A stretch of DNA of 64,000 nucleotides from Balanoglossus misakiensis (lineage: Eukaryota > Hemichordata): assembly GCA_040954595.2 (NCBI GenBank), contig CM082584.2, positions 496,001 through 560,000 on the forward strand. Reading direction: 5' to 3'. Every line of letters starts with the position of its first letter. Position 1 is the first letter of the stretch. Positions 22,765 to 34,200 of the stretch are shown here, in pieces. The translations under genes were made by a program, and so were the position numbers. Under the pieces are notes generated by a model. The model was not told the origin of the DNA, made no database searches, and worked only from the letters and a program-made list of their open reading frames with translations.

Positions 22765-24249
22765 AGTTAAAGGAGTTAGATGAATTGTCGTTTCGGACGC
22801 TTTAACTTGGTTAAGTATAAACGAAATGAGTGTTTACCGAATACATGAGAAGTTGGTCAGATTAGAAGTCGGCCAGTACGCGCGTATGAGAAGTCGGCCA
22901 GTACGAGAAGTCGGTCAGTTGTTGAACTTGCACCCGAATAGTGCAGTAATGACCCAGATTACTAATAACAACACTTAATAAAATATAATTGCACTAAATA
23001 TTTTCATTTGGACGGATTTCGCACATTCTTGACATCACAATGGCGTCATTTCAATGATATTATGGCGTCTGGTTCCCCGGTCCCGTATCCGCGTAAAGGA
23101 GCTTAGGTTGTTCGCCAAATTCCTTCGACATTTCTGATTAAAGGGAGTTTCAAAGCCTACTAACATACATGTATGTGTATATTCATAGTTTCTGAGACAA
23201 CACCAAACAGACAAACGCGACGAGGAACAGACTAGCGCAACGCAGTATATACTATAATTAAGTGCAGGTGACTGATGTTGACGTACCCCGGTGACGTACA
23301 TGCGAAGTAAACAGGCAGTTTTAAAATTCGTAGGTTATTTGTACAAATATCTCAACTCCTGTACATCAAGGAAACATTTCGTAATGAAACCTGCATAAAA
23401 ATTCACCTTCCTACCACTGTAGCAAACAATGCATATCTACCATAGACTCGACGGCGCTCACCACTGCATAAATCTTGGTATTGAGACTGTGTACGTGGTG
23501 ACAAAGCGCATATCATCGCCATCGTCAGGTTTGGCGTAGTACTGACTGGCTTACTTATGAGTGAATGATTTCAAATTTCCAACTTACAGCAAGTTTGTTT
23601 CTAAGGACGCCGTCATGGTAATAGTTCAAAATTCGCGCCGCGCTATCGTTATGTTAATTAATTACATCAGTAAACGTGCGAATTTCGCGGCAAGACTGAC
23701 TTCCACATCAAAACACGATCAAAATCATTCTAGTTCTACGTCCATGGTGTTACAGAAACAACATTTTTTGTTATTTTGTATAGCTATTAGTAATTTAATA
23801 TTATTAATAGCATTATCTGCTAATTTCACGTTCAGGTGGTTGCATCATCGGGGACGATAGCCTTGTGCAGTGTCTTGAATCTCGTCTCGGCAGTAATAAC
23901 CCAGGGTAATAACCATGCCAAACTTTCGCTAAATAAGGCATGACCAACTTCGGAAGCTTGGAAACATACTCGGGCAAGCGAAGTTTTTTCCGGGCAAAAG
24001 TATGGCTTTGAGTCAATTACTAAGCTTCAATTTGGAAAAGTTTTGGAACCAGCAACTTTAATTTGAAACCAGCAACTCCATAAAACTGGGGATACATCAC
24101 TGAAAAAATGAAGGCTCCAAAACGGAGGGACAAATGTGCGTGATTTATTCCTTGCAGAAAATGACTCAAAATAAACTATAAAAATGCATTTAGAATTTTG
24201 TTGTTCGTGTATATTAATCCCTGTGAAGTTTTTACTTTGGAAAGATTGA
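22765..24249. other. Unexplained 1.5 kb inside the LINE, between two parts of ORF1
   Basis: Stops in all frames and no conserved domain seen. At 22845-22925 a short motif AGAAGTCGGCCAGTAC and variants recur four times. Around 22970-22990 there is AATAAAATATAA, a polyadenylation-like site. One frame at 23561-23860 lacks an ATG, ends with a hydrophobic stretch and has no clear family. An L1/Tx1 ORF1 is normally continuous, so a nested insertion (for example an LTR-element remnant) is the simplest reading. No terminal repeats or target duplication could be fixed by eye. Confidence 0.45.
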
Positions 24250-24750
24250 CGGTTGAGTAACCCAAGCACCTCCATTTATGTTGATGCGCTTAGGAATCAA
24301 AGTCTCGACCACCCCTCCATTGTTAATCGACGAACCATTGTCAAAGAATGCGCACAACTATGCGCAATGCATTTGTACAGCGTCTTCAGCACACCGTTAC
24401 AAGGAACATCCAGGCGTGAAACGGGGGACGAAGACCGTGTTGAGAAACCGCAAAGTCTGGCAAACAAAGCACCTGAGCCCTCGAGCTCGAGCGTTAAATC
24501 ACAAAGCTCAATTTTAGCGTTCTTAAAAGAGAACAGAGACGATAGACAAAACGATACTAGTGTCAGTGAAGGTGATGTAACGGATATTGAAGGTGGCGAG
24601 GACCGGCGTTATGACACATCAAGAGAAAATTTCTCTGAATTGTCTGCTGAATCGCCACCACTGTTGTCATTGACCCAAAGCAAAGAAAATAAGAAAAAAC
24701 GTAAAAGAAGACGAAAGCAGCAGCAGCAAGTCAGAATCAAAGGCTACTGA
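24250..24750 (+). CDS. LINE ORF1, C-terminal part (detached)
   Basis: Open from just after a stop at 24247 to TGA 24748-24750. The first in-frame ATG is at 24367. The product is Ser- and charge-rich and ends in a strongly basic stretch (KKKRKRRRKQQQQ), as expected for the tail of an RNA-binding ORF1 protein. It abuts ORF2 with the overlap TGATG, where the last A of the stop is the A of the ORF2 start. Such overlap is used for coupled termination-reinitiation in some retroelements. Assignment to ORF1 rests on position and composition, not on a domain. Confidence 0.6.
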   Translation, partial: RLSNPSTSIYVDALRNQSLDHPSIVNRRTIVKECAQLCAMHLYSVFSTPLQGTSRRETGDEDRVEKPQSLANKAPEPSSSSVKSQSSILAFLKENRDDRQNDTSVSEGDVTDIEGGEDRRYDTSRENFSELSAESPPLLSLTQSKENKKKRKRRRKQQQQVRIKGY

Positions 24751-25892
24751 TGGCAGCGCTGAAGTTAGTTACCCTGAATGTCAGGGGTTTCAAAGACAAA
24801 ACGAAAAGGAACTGTATATATCGCTGGCTAAAACTCCAAAAAACGAGTATCGCGATTTTACAAGAGTTGCATGGAAATGGAACAGACATTGACACTTGGG
24901 AGAAAGAATGGGGAGGGAAAGTATTCTTCTCGAAAGGTGACAATTATAGCAGAGGAACGGCAATATTGATTGAGCGCAGATGTGACCTCACCATTGATTC
25001 CGTGTGGAATGACGACTTCGGAAGAATTTGCATAATAAACGGTAGCCTTGTAGGTGTTAAGCTTTCAATTTCTAGTGTTTATGCCCCGAATCTCGTGAAA
25101 CAAAGAACGGAATTCTTGAAAGATCTAGCTGGCCTGGTTGACACGCACTGCTATTACGAAAATCTTTTTATAGCAGGCGACTTCAATTGTGCACTCAACG
25201 ACACTTTGGACAGAGCGTCAAGTGTGAAATCACGGCAATCACATGATGGATCAAGAAGAGTCTTACGTAGTTTTTGTAATCAGTTTCAACTTATTGATGT
25301 TTGGAGGAATTTCCACCCTGGGCAACGGCAGTTTACTTGGCGAAGATTGGCCCCATCACCGACTCATAGCCGATTAGATTATGTTTTTATCTCAAAGCAC
25401 CTCGTCAAGAATGTCAAAAAATCGGATATTCGTCCTGCTGTATACACAGATCATATGGCTGTTTACGTGGAATTGCAGACCGCTTCAGATTGTAGAGGGC
25501 CTGGTACATGGAAACTGAACAATAGGCTTTTAAAAAATGAAGGCTTTGTCAACGGAGTCAAATCTGTAATCAGAGAGTGTGGTGAGAAGACATTCGAAAA
25601 TAATCGGATGAAATGGGACATCATGAAGAAAGAAATTAAAGAATATGCATTGGAATTTACAAGGTATGGAACAAAAGATCACAATAAGGAAATACCGAAG
25701 CTTGAGCAACAGCTAAAAGCGGATGAAAGAAATATGCTGGTGAATCCATCAGATGAAAATATACGGAAATACAGTGAAACCAAACAACGCCTTGAGAATA
25801 TTTACAACATACTCGCTGACGGTGCGCAGATAAGATCGCGTGCAGCGTGGGTGGAAAAGGGAGAAAGGAATACCAAGTATTTTTATCATTAG
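24750..25892 (+). CDS. LINE ORF2, first part: AP-like endonuclease
   Basis: The endonuclease nicks target DNA to prime reverse transcription. ATG 24750 opens the frame. Catalytic blocks are all visible: Asn10 in TLNVRG, Glu39 in LQELH, VYAPN, GDFN at about residue 146, RLDYVF and TDHMAV near residue 225. After the domain there is a charged linker that runs into GERNTKYF, a conserved L1-type motif just before the RT region. The frame ends three codons later at 25892. The following frame (from 25847) carries the direct continuation, so a single-base loss in the T-run 25880-25884 is the likely cause. Confidence 0.9.
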   Translation: MAALKLVTLNVRGFKDKTKRNCIYRWLKLQKTSIAILQELHGNGTDIDTWEKEWGGKVFFSKGDNYSRGTAILIERRCDLTIDSVWNDDFGRICIINGSLVGVKLSISSVYAPNLVKQRTEFLKDLAGLVDTHCYYENLFIAGDFNCALNDTLDRASSVKSRQSHDGSRRVLRSFCNQFQLIDVWRNFHPGQRQFTWRRLAPSPTHSRLDYVFISKHLVKNVKKSDIRPAVYTDHMAVYVELQTASDCRGPGTWKLNNRLLKNEGFVNGVKSVIRECGEKTFENNRMKWDIMKKEIKEYALEFTRYGTKDHNKEIPKLEQQLKADERNMLVNPSDENIRKYSETKQRLENIYNILADGAQIRSRAAWVEKGERNTKYFYH

Positions 25893-28306
25893 AAAAGCGA
25901 AATGCAGGAAAAAAGGAAATTAAGGAGCTGGTGACCAGAAGTGGAAAGTGTGTGACAAAAACGGACGAGATTCTGCGGGAACAAAGAGAATTCTACGAGA
26001 CGATCTATCAGCGAAAATGTTGCCATCAGTCGATTGACGATTTTTTGGAAAATAGCAGTTTACCAGGACTAACAGCTCTACAAAGTGAACAGTGCGAAGG
26101 TAATTTAACGGAAAGGGAATGTTTGCGCGCTTTGAAGACCATGGCAGCTAACAAGTCTCCGGGATGTGATGGACTTTCGGTCGAATTTTTTCTTTTCTTT
26201 TGGTCAGAAATAAAAACATTTGTCACTTCATCTCTCAATGAAGCCTGGTCGTCAGGGGAACTTTCTGCTACACAAAAAAGAGGTATTATTACATTGTTGT
26301 ATAAAAAGGGAGATGAAAATGACTTGAATAATTGGAGGCCTGTGTCGCTTTTAAACATTGACTACAAAATTGCCACTAAGGCATTATCGAACAGACTCAA
26401 ATGTGTTTTACCTACAATTATCCATAGAGATCAGACAGGCTATATGAAAGGCCGTTTTATTGGAGAAAACATTCGCCTGATCTCCGATGTTCTAGACTAC
26501 ACTAAAAAGCGGCGTTTGGAAGGAGCGATCCTTTTTGTAGATTATGAGAAAGCGTTTGACAGTGTAAATTGGAAATTTTTGTATAGCGTGCTTAAAAAGA
26601 TGAATTTTGGTCCAGGCTTTATACGCTGGATTGAAGTTTTATATAGTAATATTTCTAGTTGTATTGTTTATAAGGGATGGTGCTCTGGATACTTTTCATT
26701 ACATAGAGGTGTTCGACAGGGATGTTCCCTCTCGGCTTTATTGTTTTTACTTGTGATCGAAGTACTTGCATGTAAAATAAGACAACACGGGGAGATCAAC
26801 GGGATCCCCTTATATGGTAATAATACAGCGAAGATTTCATTATTTGCCGACGACACCACTATTTTTACAAGGGATGGTCGGTCATTAGAAAATGTTTTTA
26901 AAGTTATGGATGATTTTCATCAGTGTGGTGGTTTAAAAATGAGCAACAAGAAAACGAAGGCAATGTGGGTTGGAAAAAACAGAAATAGTGAAAAGAAAAT
27001 GGGAAATGTTGAATGGACAAATGAGCCCATCAAAACGCTTGGTGTGTATTTTGGCTATGACACTGAGAAATGTAACAAACTTAACTGGGAGCCTAAGATT
27101 GATAAACTGAAAAAGGTGCTACAAATGTGGGAAAGGAGAAGGCTTACGTTTTATGGGAGAGTGATGATTACGAAGGTTTTTGCAATTTCACAGATTTTGT
27201 TTTTGACATCAGTGATTGGAATACCTGAAGGCATTAAGTGTGTTGTTCGAAAGCTAATTGATGGTTTTATAAGAAGAAAACGAAATATAAGCAATGTAAT
27301 ACTTCAGAGTGATTGTGACAAAGGTGGCATCAGATGTGTCAACTTAGACAAGCAAATTGATTCTCTTTATGCAGTATGGGTCAAGAGACTGGTCTTGTGT
27401 AAAGGCAACACTTGGTCTGCTATACCATGGCATTATTTACAAATGGATGACCTTCAGTCATGTAATCTTATTCAGCACAACATTTTCTGGGAATCACTAC
27501 CAAAGGCTTTAGAGTCTGCGATCCCTGAATTTTACGTCAAGGTTTTAAATGCGTGGTACAGTGCAAGTGAAAACATCAAAGGAAACAGAAATGTAATTTT
27601 GAAATGGTGTAGCAAGTTTAACTTTTTCTACAAATCCTTGAAAAATTGTAAATACGGTATTTGGGATGGAAAACACTGGATTTCCATCAATAACGTTACG
27701 TGTAAAGCCATTTATGCGAACATTCCACAAAGGAGTCCAAAAGTGGATAAACTTAACAAATGGTACACATTGCTGGAGGTACCAAACCAGACTACAAAAG
27801 AAAGTGAAACGGTCTGGAAGAACATACACGCAATAACTAAGGAAACAAAGTTGCGGGAATTTCAATGGAAACTTTTACACAGGTTGTTGCCATGTAATAA
27901 GTATTTGTTTTATTGGAATAAGAGCAGCAGTGTGGATTGTGAACTTAGTAAGATACCAGAGTCTCTTGAGCACAAGTACGTGCGTTGTACTATAGCCACA
28001 TCACTTTGGGCAAAAATCGAGCGCATAATTCGGCAACTTTTTTGTAAAGATTTTGTTTTACAAAGCGCTCATATAATTTTCAATTGCATTAGAAGTGTTA
28101 TGCTTTCGAAATCTGAAGAAAATATTGTAAATTTATTGATTTTAGTTTGCAAATGGAGTATACATAAATACTGGCTAAGTGAAACCAGAGCACCTTTAAT
28201 GGTGCTAGTAAAATACGAATTCATATTGAGATACAAGGTATACAAGGAAATATGCAATAATTCAGAAAGTGCAAGAATTTTTGAAGCTATTATATCTATG
28301 ATGTGA
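25847..28306 (+). CDS. LINE ORF2, second part: reverse transcriptase and C-terminal domain (frameshifted)
   Basis: Continuation of ORF2 in another frame; real homology begins near 25880, and the first codons are only overlap. RT blocks in order: NKSPGCDGL, GIITLLYKKGD with NWRPVSLLN, QTGYMKGRFI, FVDYEKAFDSV, GVRQGCSLSALLF and the catalytic FADD (26845-26856). The thumb and a W/K-rich region follow, then a C-terminal LREFQWKLLHRLLP segment and a Cys/His cluster. In that cluster one expected Cys appears to be Ser (DCELS). The protein copies LINE RNA at the nicked target. TGA at 28304 ends the frame, 66 bp before the tail region. Confidence 0.9.
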   Translation: MGGKGRKEYQVFLSLEKRNAGKKEIKELVTRSGKCVTKTDEILREQREFYETIYQRKCCHQSIDDFLENSSLPGLTALQSEQCEGNLTERECLRALKTMAANKSPGCDGLSVEFFLFFWSEIKTFVTSSLNEAWSSGELSATQKRGIITLLYKKGDENDLNNWRPVSLLNIDYKIATKALSNRLKCVLPTIIHRDQTGYMKGRFIGENIRLISDVLDYTKKRRLEGAILFVDYEKAFDSVNWKFLYSVLKKMNFGPGFIRWIEVLYSNISSCIVYKGWCSGYFSLHRGVRQGCSLSALLFLLVIEVLACKIRQHGEINGIPLYGNNTAKISLFADDTTIFTRDGRSLENVFKVMDDFHQCGGLKMSNKKTKAMWVGKNRNSEKKMGNVEWTNEPIKTLGVYFGYDTEKCNKLNWEPKIDKLKKVLQMWERRRLTFYGRVMITKVFAISQILFLTSVIGIPEGIKCVVRKLIDGFIRRKRNISNVILQSDCDKGGIRCVNLDKQIDSLYAVWVKRLVLCKGNTWSAIPWHYLQMDDLQSCNLIQHNIFWESLPKALESAIPEFYVKVLNAWYSASENIKGNRNVILKWCSKFNFFYKSLKNCKYGIWDGKHWISINNVTCKAIYANIPQRSPKVDKLNKWYTLLEVPNQTTKESETVWKNIHAITKETKLREFQWKLLHRLLPCNKYLFYWNKSSSVDCELSKIPESLEHKYVRCTIATSLWAKIERIIRQLFCKDFVLQSAHIIFNCIRSVMLSKSEENIVNLLILVCKWSIHKYWLSETRAPLMVLVKYEFILRYKVYKEICNNSESARIFEAIISMM

Positions 28307-28361
28307 GTTTTCGGTTGGTTTCTTTTTTTTGATATGTTAATGTAACAATGAAAGTTTTTTT

Positions 28362-28396
28362 AATAAAAGATACAAAAAAAAAAAAAAAAAAAAAAT
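28362..28396 (+). terminator. LINE polyadenylation signal and poly(A) tail
   Basis: AATAAA at 28362-28367, then about 23 A from 28374, ending at the target duplication. Confidence 0.85.
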
Positions 28397-28409
28397 TACG
28401 CCAGTCTGT
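28397..28409 (+). repeat. Target-site duplication, right copy
   Basis: Directly follows the poly(A) tail and continues into normal satellite sequence. A perfect 13-bp match suggests a recent insertion. Confidence 0.95.
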
Positions 28410-30197
28410 GTCATATAGAGCCGGTGCACCAGCCGAGTCACGCCGTAGGAAATCTGACTTGATCAACGTGGTCAATGTACGCCTGTTTCTGCTCTAGAAT
28501 GCCGGGGCTTCAGCTGAGCCAGGCCGTAGGAAACCCGACGTGATTACCGTTGTTAACTTACGCCAGTCTGTGTCCTATATATAGTGCCGGGGCATCAGCC
28601 GTGCCAGGCCGAAGGAAATGTGAGTAGATCAACGTGGTCTCTGTACGCGTGTTTCTGCTCTAGAGTGCCAGGGCTTTAGCCAAGCCATGCCGTAGGAAAT
28701 CTGACTTGATCAACGTTGCTAACGAACGCTAGTGTCTGTCATAGTGTGCCGGGGTTTTAGTCGAGCCAAGCCGTAGGAGATCAGACTTGATCAACGTGGT
28801 CTCTGTACGCGTGTTTCTGCTCTAGAGTGCCGGGGCTTTATCCAAGCCATGCCGTAGAAAATCTGACTTGATCACCGTTGCTAACGTACGCTAGTGTCTG
28901 TCATATTGTGACGGAGATTTAGCCGAGCCAGGCCGTAGAAAAATCGACTTGTTCAACGTTACCAGTGTGCAACTGTTTCTGCTCTAGAGTGTCAGGGTTT
29001 TAGCCGACTTATGCTGTTGGAAATCTGAGTTGATGCACGGGAATTCAATGTTAGAAAACCCGTGTGGAAAGTATCTCTACCCGTTTGAAACTAAGAAAAG
29101 AATTTATTCTTATTTATTTTGTAAAAAAGACAATTTTTCGAAAAAAAGTCGATAATGGTAATTTTGTCTTGGGTGATTCAAATTATACCGCCTTTTCTGG
29201 AATTTGCAGCACTTTTTACAAGAGAACGACACTTCATGCTCCATAATATTTCCGAAAATGAAGAAAAAAGTTATTTTTTTATGATTTTTTAAAAATTTAC
29301 CATTTTTGTCAAAATATGGCCAAAATGGCTATTTTTCTTGAATTCCGTCAATATCTCTGCATTTTTGGAGTGGTCGAGAGTTTTAACGTACAATCAACAT
29401 GTCATATATGATCAGGGCACCAAATTCGAAGAACAAAGGTTTTTTTATTTTTTTTTTCTAAAAATGACATTTTCAAGGAATATTTGCTAAAACGCAATTT
29501 TGTCTGCAGTGAGCCAAATTGGCCGTTTTTTTTTGTGGAATTTGTATCGATATATATATACGAAGAGCATTCTATACTCCATCAGATTTCCGAAAATGTA
29601 GAAAACAGGTATTTTTTGTAATTTTCAAAAATTTACCATTTTGACCAAATTGTGGCTAAAATTGTTATTTTCGTGTTGAATGCCGCCAGTGTCACTGCTT
29701 TTTAAAGTCATAAAAACTTTTAACATACAAGCAATTGTTTATATATGATCAGGTCACCGAATTAAAAAAATAAAGAATGTTTTCCCTAAAAATGACCTTT
29801 TTGGTGCAAAAACGAATAAAACGCAATTTTGTATTAAATCAGCTCATTCAGAGTGCATTTTTTATAATCAGCACCATTTTTACATATAATGGAAATTTCA
29901 TACATCATCAGATATCCAAATATGAAAAAATGAATTAGATATATTTAAGATGATTGTCCAAAATTAGCTGATATCTGATAAATGTAGTATTGAACCGTTC
30001 TGTTCCCCCCCCCCCCCCCTACATTACATGCGGTACGCCGATGTCAGCTTACCCGGCAGTACTGCAGGCCGTGCCCCCAACTAACGTCGGTGTTTGAAAC
30101 GCCCTGGTTAAATTCGAGCTTTCTCTATAAATTGACAGGCAATAAAGCAGTCCTACCCGAACAAATGTCGAGTGTTGACCCGCTGTGACTTTCCCTC

Positions 30198-32264
30198 TTC
30201 GGTTTGCCCGACTTAGCCAACGTCTTTGTACTAGAAAGTCGGGTCTTTTGCAGAGCCAGGCCGAAGGAAATCCGACTTGATCACCGTTGCTAACGAACGC
30301 TAGTGTCTGTCATGGTGTGCCGGGGTTTTAGTTGAGCCAGGCCGTAGGAGATCTGACTTGATCATCGTGGTCAATGTACGCGTGTTTCCGCTCTAAAGTG
30401 CCGGTGCTTCAGCGAAACCAGGCCGTAGGAAATCCGACGTAATCACCGTTGATAACTTACGCCAGTCTGTGTCATATAGAGCCGGTGCACCAGCCGAGTC
30501 ACGCCGTAGGAAATCTGACTTGATCAACGTGGTCAATGTACGCCTGTTTCTGCTCTAGAGTGCCGGGGCTTCAGCTGAGCCAGGCCGTAGGAAACCCGAC
30601 GTGATTACCGTTGTTAACTTACGCCAGTCTGTGTCCTATATATAGTGCCGGGGCATCAGCCGTGCCAGGCCGAAGGAAATGTGAGTAGATCAACGTGGTC
30701 TCTGTACGCGTGTTTCTGCTCTAGAGTGCCAGGGCTTTAGCCAAGCCATGCCGTAGGAAATCTGACTTGATCAACGTTGCTAACGAACGCTAGTGTCTGT
30801 CTTAGTGTGCCGGGGTTTTAGTCGAGCCAAGCCGTAGGAGATCAGACTTGATCAACGTGGTCTCTGTACGCGTGTTTCTGCTCTAGAGTGCCGGGGCTTT
30901 ATCCAAGCCATGCCGTAGAAAATCTGACTTGATCACCGTTGCTAACGTACGCTAGTGTCTGTCATATTGTGACGGAGATTTAGCCGAGCCAGGCCGTAGA
31001 AAAATCGACTTGTTCAACGTTACCAGTGTGCAACTGTTTCTGCTCTAGAGTGTCAGGGTTTTAGCCGACTTATGCTGTAGGAAATCTGAGTTGATGAACG
31101 GGAATTCAATGTTAGAAAACCCGTGTGGAAAGTATCTCTACCCGTTTGAAACTAAGAAAAGAATTTATTCTTATTTATTTTGTAAAAAAGACAATTTTTC
31201 GAAAAAAAGTTGAAAATGGTAATTTTGTCTTGGGTGATTCAAATTATACCGCCTTTTCTGAAATTTGCAGCACTTTTTGCAAGAGAACGACACTTCATGC
31301 TCCATAATATTTCCGAAAATGAAGAAAAGAGTTAATTTTTTATGATTTTTTAAAAATTTACCATTTTTGTCAAAATATGGCCAAAATGGCTATTTTTTCT
31401 TGAATTCCGTCAATATATCTGCATTTTTGGAGTGGTCGAAAGTTTTAACATACAATCAACATGTCATATATGATCAGGGCACCAAATTCGAAGAACAAAG
31501 GTTTTTTTTATTTTTTTTTCTTCTAAAAATGACATTTTCAAGGAAAATTTGGTAAAACGCAATTTTGTCTGCAGTGAGCCAAATTAGACGGTCTTTTGTG
31601 GAATTTGTATCGATATATACATACGAAGAGCAATCTATACTCCATCAGATTTCCGAAAATGTAGAAAACAGGTATTTTTTTTGTAATTTTCAAAAAATTA
31701 CCGTTTTGACCAAATTGTGGCTAAAATTGTTATTTTCGTGTTGAATGCCGCCAGTGTCACTGCTTTTAAAAGTCATAAAAACTTTTAACATACAAGCAAT
31801 TCTTTATATATGATCAGGTCACCGAATTAAAAAAAAAAGAATGTTTTGCCTAAAAATGACCTTTTAGGTGCAAAAACGAATAAAACGTAATTTTGTATTA
31901 AATCAGCTCATTCAGAGTGCATTTTTTATAATCAGCACCATTTTTTACATATAATTGAAATTTCATACATCATTAGATATCCAAATATGAAAAAATGATT
32001 TAGATTTTAGATGATTGTCCAAAATTAGCTGATATCTGATAAATGTAGTATTGAACCGTTCTGTTTGCCCCACCCCCCCCCCCCCCTACATTATATGCGG
32101 TACGCCGATGTCAGCTTACCCGGCAGTACTGCAGGCCGTGCCCCCAACTAACGTCGGTGTTTGGAACGCCCTGGTTAAATTCGGGCTTTCTCTATAAATT
32201 GACAGGCAATAATGCAGTCCTACCCGAACAAATGTCGAGTGTTGACCCGCTGTGACTTACCCTC
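30198..32264 (+). repeat. Satellite unit 10 (2067 bp)
   Basis: Complete unit. Its linker contains a long C-run split by an A (about 32069-32086). Confidence 0.95.
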
Positions 32265-34161
32265 TTCGGTTTGCCCGACTTAGCCAACGTCTTTGTACTA
32301 GAGTGTCAGTTCTTTTGCAGAGCCAGGCCGAAGGAAATCCGACTTGATCGCCGTTGCTAACGAACGCTAGTGTCTGTCATGGTGTACCGGGGTTTTAGTC
32401 GAGCTAGGCCGTAGGAGATCTGACTTGATCATCGTGGTCAATGTACGCGTGTTTCCGTTCTAAAGTGCCGGGGCTTCAGCTAAACCAGACCGTAGGAAAT
32501 CCGACGTAATCACCGGTGATAACTTACGCCAGTCTGTGTCATATAGAGCCGGTGCACAAGCCGAGTCACGCCGTAGGAAATCTGACTTGATCAACGTGGT
32601 CAATGTACGCCTGTTTCTGCTCTAGAGTGCCGGGGCTTCAGCTGAGCCAGGCCGTAGGAAACCCGACGTGATTACCGTTGTTAACTTACGCCAGTCTGTG
32701 TCCTATATATAGTGCGGGGCATCAGCCGTGCCAGGCCGAAGGAAATGTGAGTAGATCAACGTGGTCTCTGTACGCGTGTTTCTGCTCTAGAGTGTCGGGG
32801 CTTTATCCAAGCCATGCCGTAGAAAATCTGACTTAATCACCGTTGCTAACGTACGCTAGTGTCTGTAATATTGTGACGGAGATTTAGCCGAGCCAGGCCG
32901 TAGAAAAATCGACTCGTTCAACGTTACCAGTGTGCAACTGTTTCTGCTCTAGAGTGTCAGGGTTTTAGCCGACTTATGCTGTAGGAAATCTGAGTTGATG
33001 AACGGGAATTCAATGTTAGAAAACCCGTGTGGAAAGTATCTCTACCCGTTTGAAACTAAGAAAAGAATTTATTCTTATTTATTTTGTAAAAAAGACAATT
33101 TTTCGAAAAAAAGTCGAAAATGGTAATTTCGTCTTGGGTGATTCAAATTATACCACCTTTTCTGGAATTTGCAGCACTTTTTACAAGAGAACGACACTTC
33201 ATGCTCCATAATATTTCCGAAAATGAAGAAAAGAGTTTATTTTTTATGATTTTTTAAAAATTTACCATTTTTGTCAAAATATGGCCAAAATGGCTATTTT
33301 GTCTTGAATTCCGTCAATATCTCTGCATTTTTGGAGTTGTCGAAAGTTTTAACATACAATCAACATGTCATATATGATCAGGGCACCAAATTCGAAGAAC
33401 AAAGGTTTTTTTTATTTTTTTTTCTAAAAATGACATTTTCAAGGAAAATTTGGTAAAACGCAATTTTGTCTGCAGTGAGCCATATTAGACTGTCTTTTTT
33501 TTTGGAATTTGTATCGATATATACATACGAAGAGCATTCTATACTCCATCAGATTTCCGAAAATGTAGAAAACAGGTACTTTTTGTAATTTTCAAAAATT
33601 TTCCATTTTGACCAAATTGTGCTAAAATTGTTATTTTCGTGTTGAATGCCGCCAATGTCACTGCTTTTAAAAGTCATAAAAACTTTTAACATACAAGCAA
33701 TTCTTTATATATGATCAGGTCACCGAATTAAAAAAATAAAGAATGTTTTGCCTAAAAATGACCTTTTAGGTGCAAAAACGAATAAAACGTAATTTTGTAT
33801 TAAATCAGCTCATTCAGAGTGCATTTTTTATAATCAGCACCATTTTTACATATAATTGAAATTTCATACATCATTAGATATCCAAATATGAAAAAATGAT
33901 TTAGATTTTAGATGATTGTCCAAAATTAGCTGATATCTAATAAATGTAGTATTGAACCGTTCTGTTTGCCCCCCCCCCCCCCTTACATTATATGCGGTAC
34001 GCCGATGTCAGCTTACCCGGCAGTACTGCAGGCCGTGCCCCCAACTAACGTCGGTGTTTGGAACGCCCTGGTTAAATTCGGGCTTTCTCTATAAATTGAC
34101 AGGCAATAATGCAGTCCTACCCGAACAAATGTCGAGTGTTGACCCGCTGTGACTTACCATC
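32265..34161 (+). repeat. Satellite unit 11 (1897 bp)
   Basis: Short by about one 162-bp dimer, lost near 32790, where the unit beginning GAGTGTCGGGGCTTTATCC follows directly on the GATCAACGTGGTCTCTG unit. Confidence 0.94.
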
Positions 34162-34200
34162 TTCGGTTTGCCCGACTTAGCCAACGTCTTTGTACTAGAG

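Larger units (their letters stand above)
21595..28396 (+). mobile_element. Near-full-length L1/Tx1-like non-LTR retrotransposon, 6.8 kb
   Basis: The target TTACGCCAGTCTG occurs on both sides (21582-21594 and 28397-28409) and the element ends in poly(A) of about 23 bases. In order it has a ~210-bp 5' UTR, ORF1 with two CCHC knuckles, an unexplained 1.5 kb, the rest of ORF1, ORF2 (AP-type endonuclease, RT, Cys-rich C-terminus) and a short 3' UTR with AATAAA (28362-28367). The endonuclease-first ORF2 and the RT style (RQGC and FADD blocks) are those of the L1/Tx1 group. The clade within that group is not certain. At least one ORF2 frameshift makes this copy unlikely to be active by itself. Confidence 0.93.
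21323..30197 (+). repeat. Satellite unit 9, split by an L1/Tx1-like LINE
   Basis: Satellite sequence covers 21323-21594 and resumes at 28397 with a 13-bp target duplication. Without the LINE and the duplication the unit is about 2.06 kb. Confidence 0.95.

Noticed and set aside
23561-23860. 99-codon frame inside the LINE gap
   Set aside because: No ATG at its opening, no recognised family and a low-complexity hydrophobic end; not enough to call a gene.
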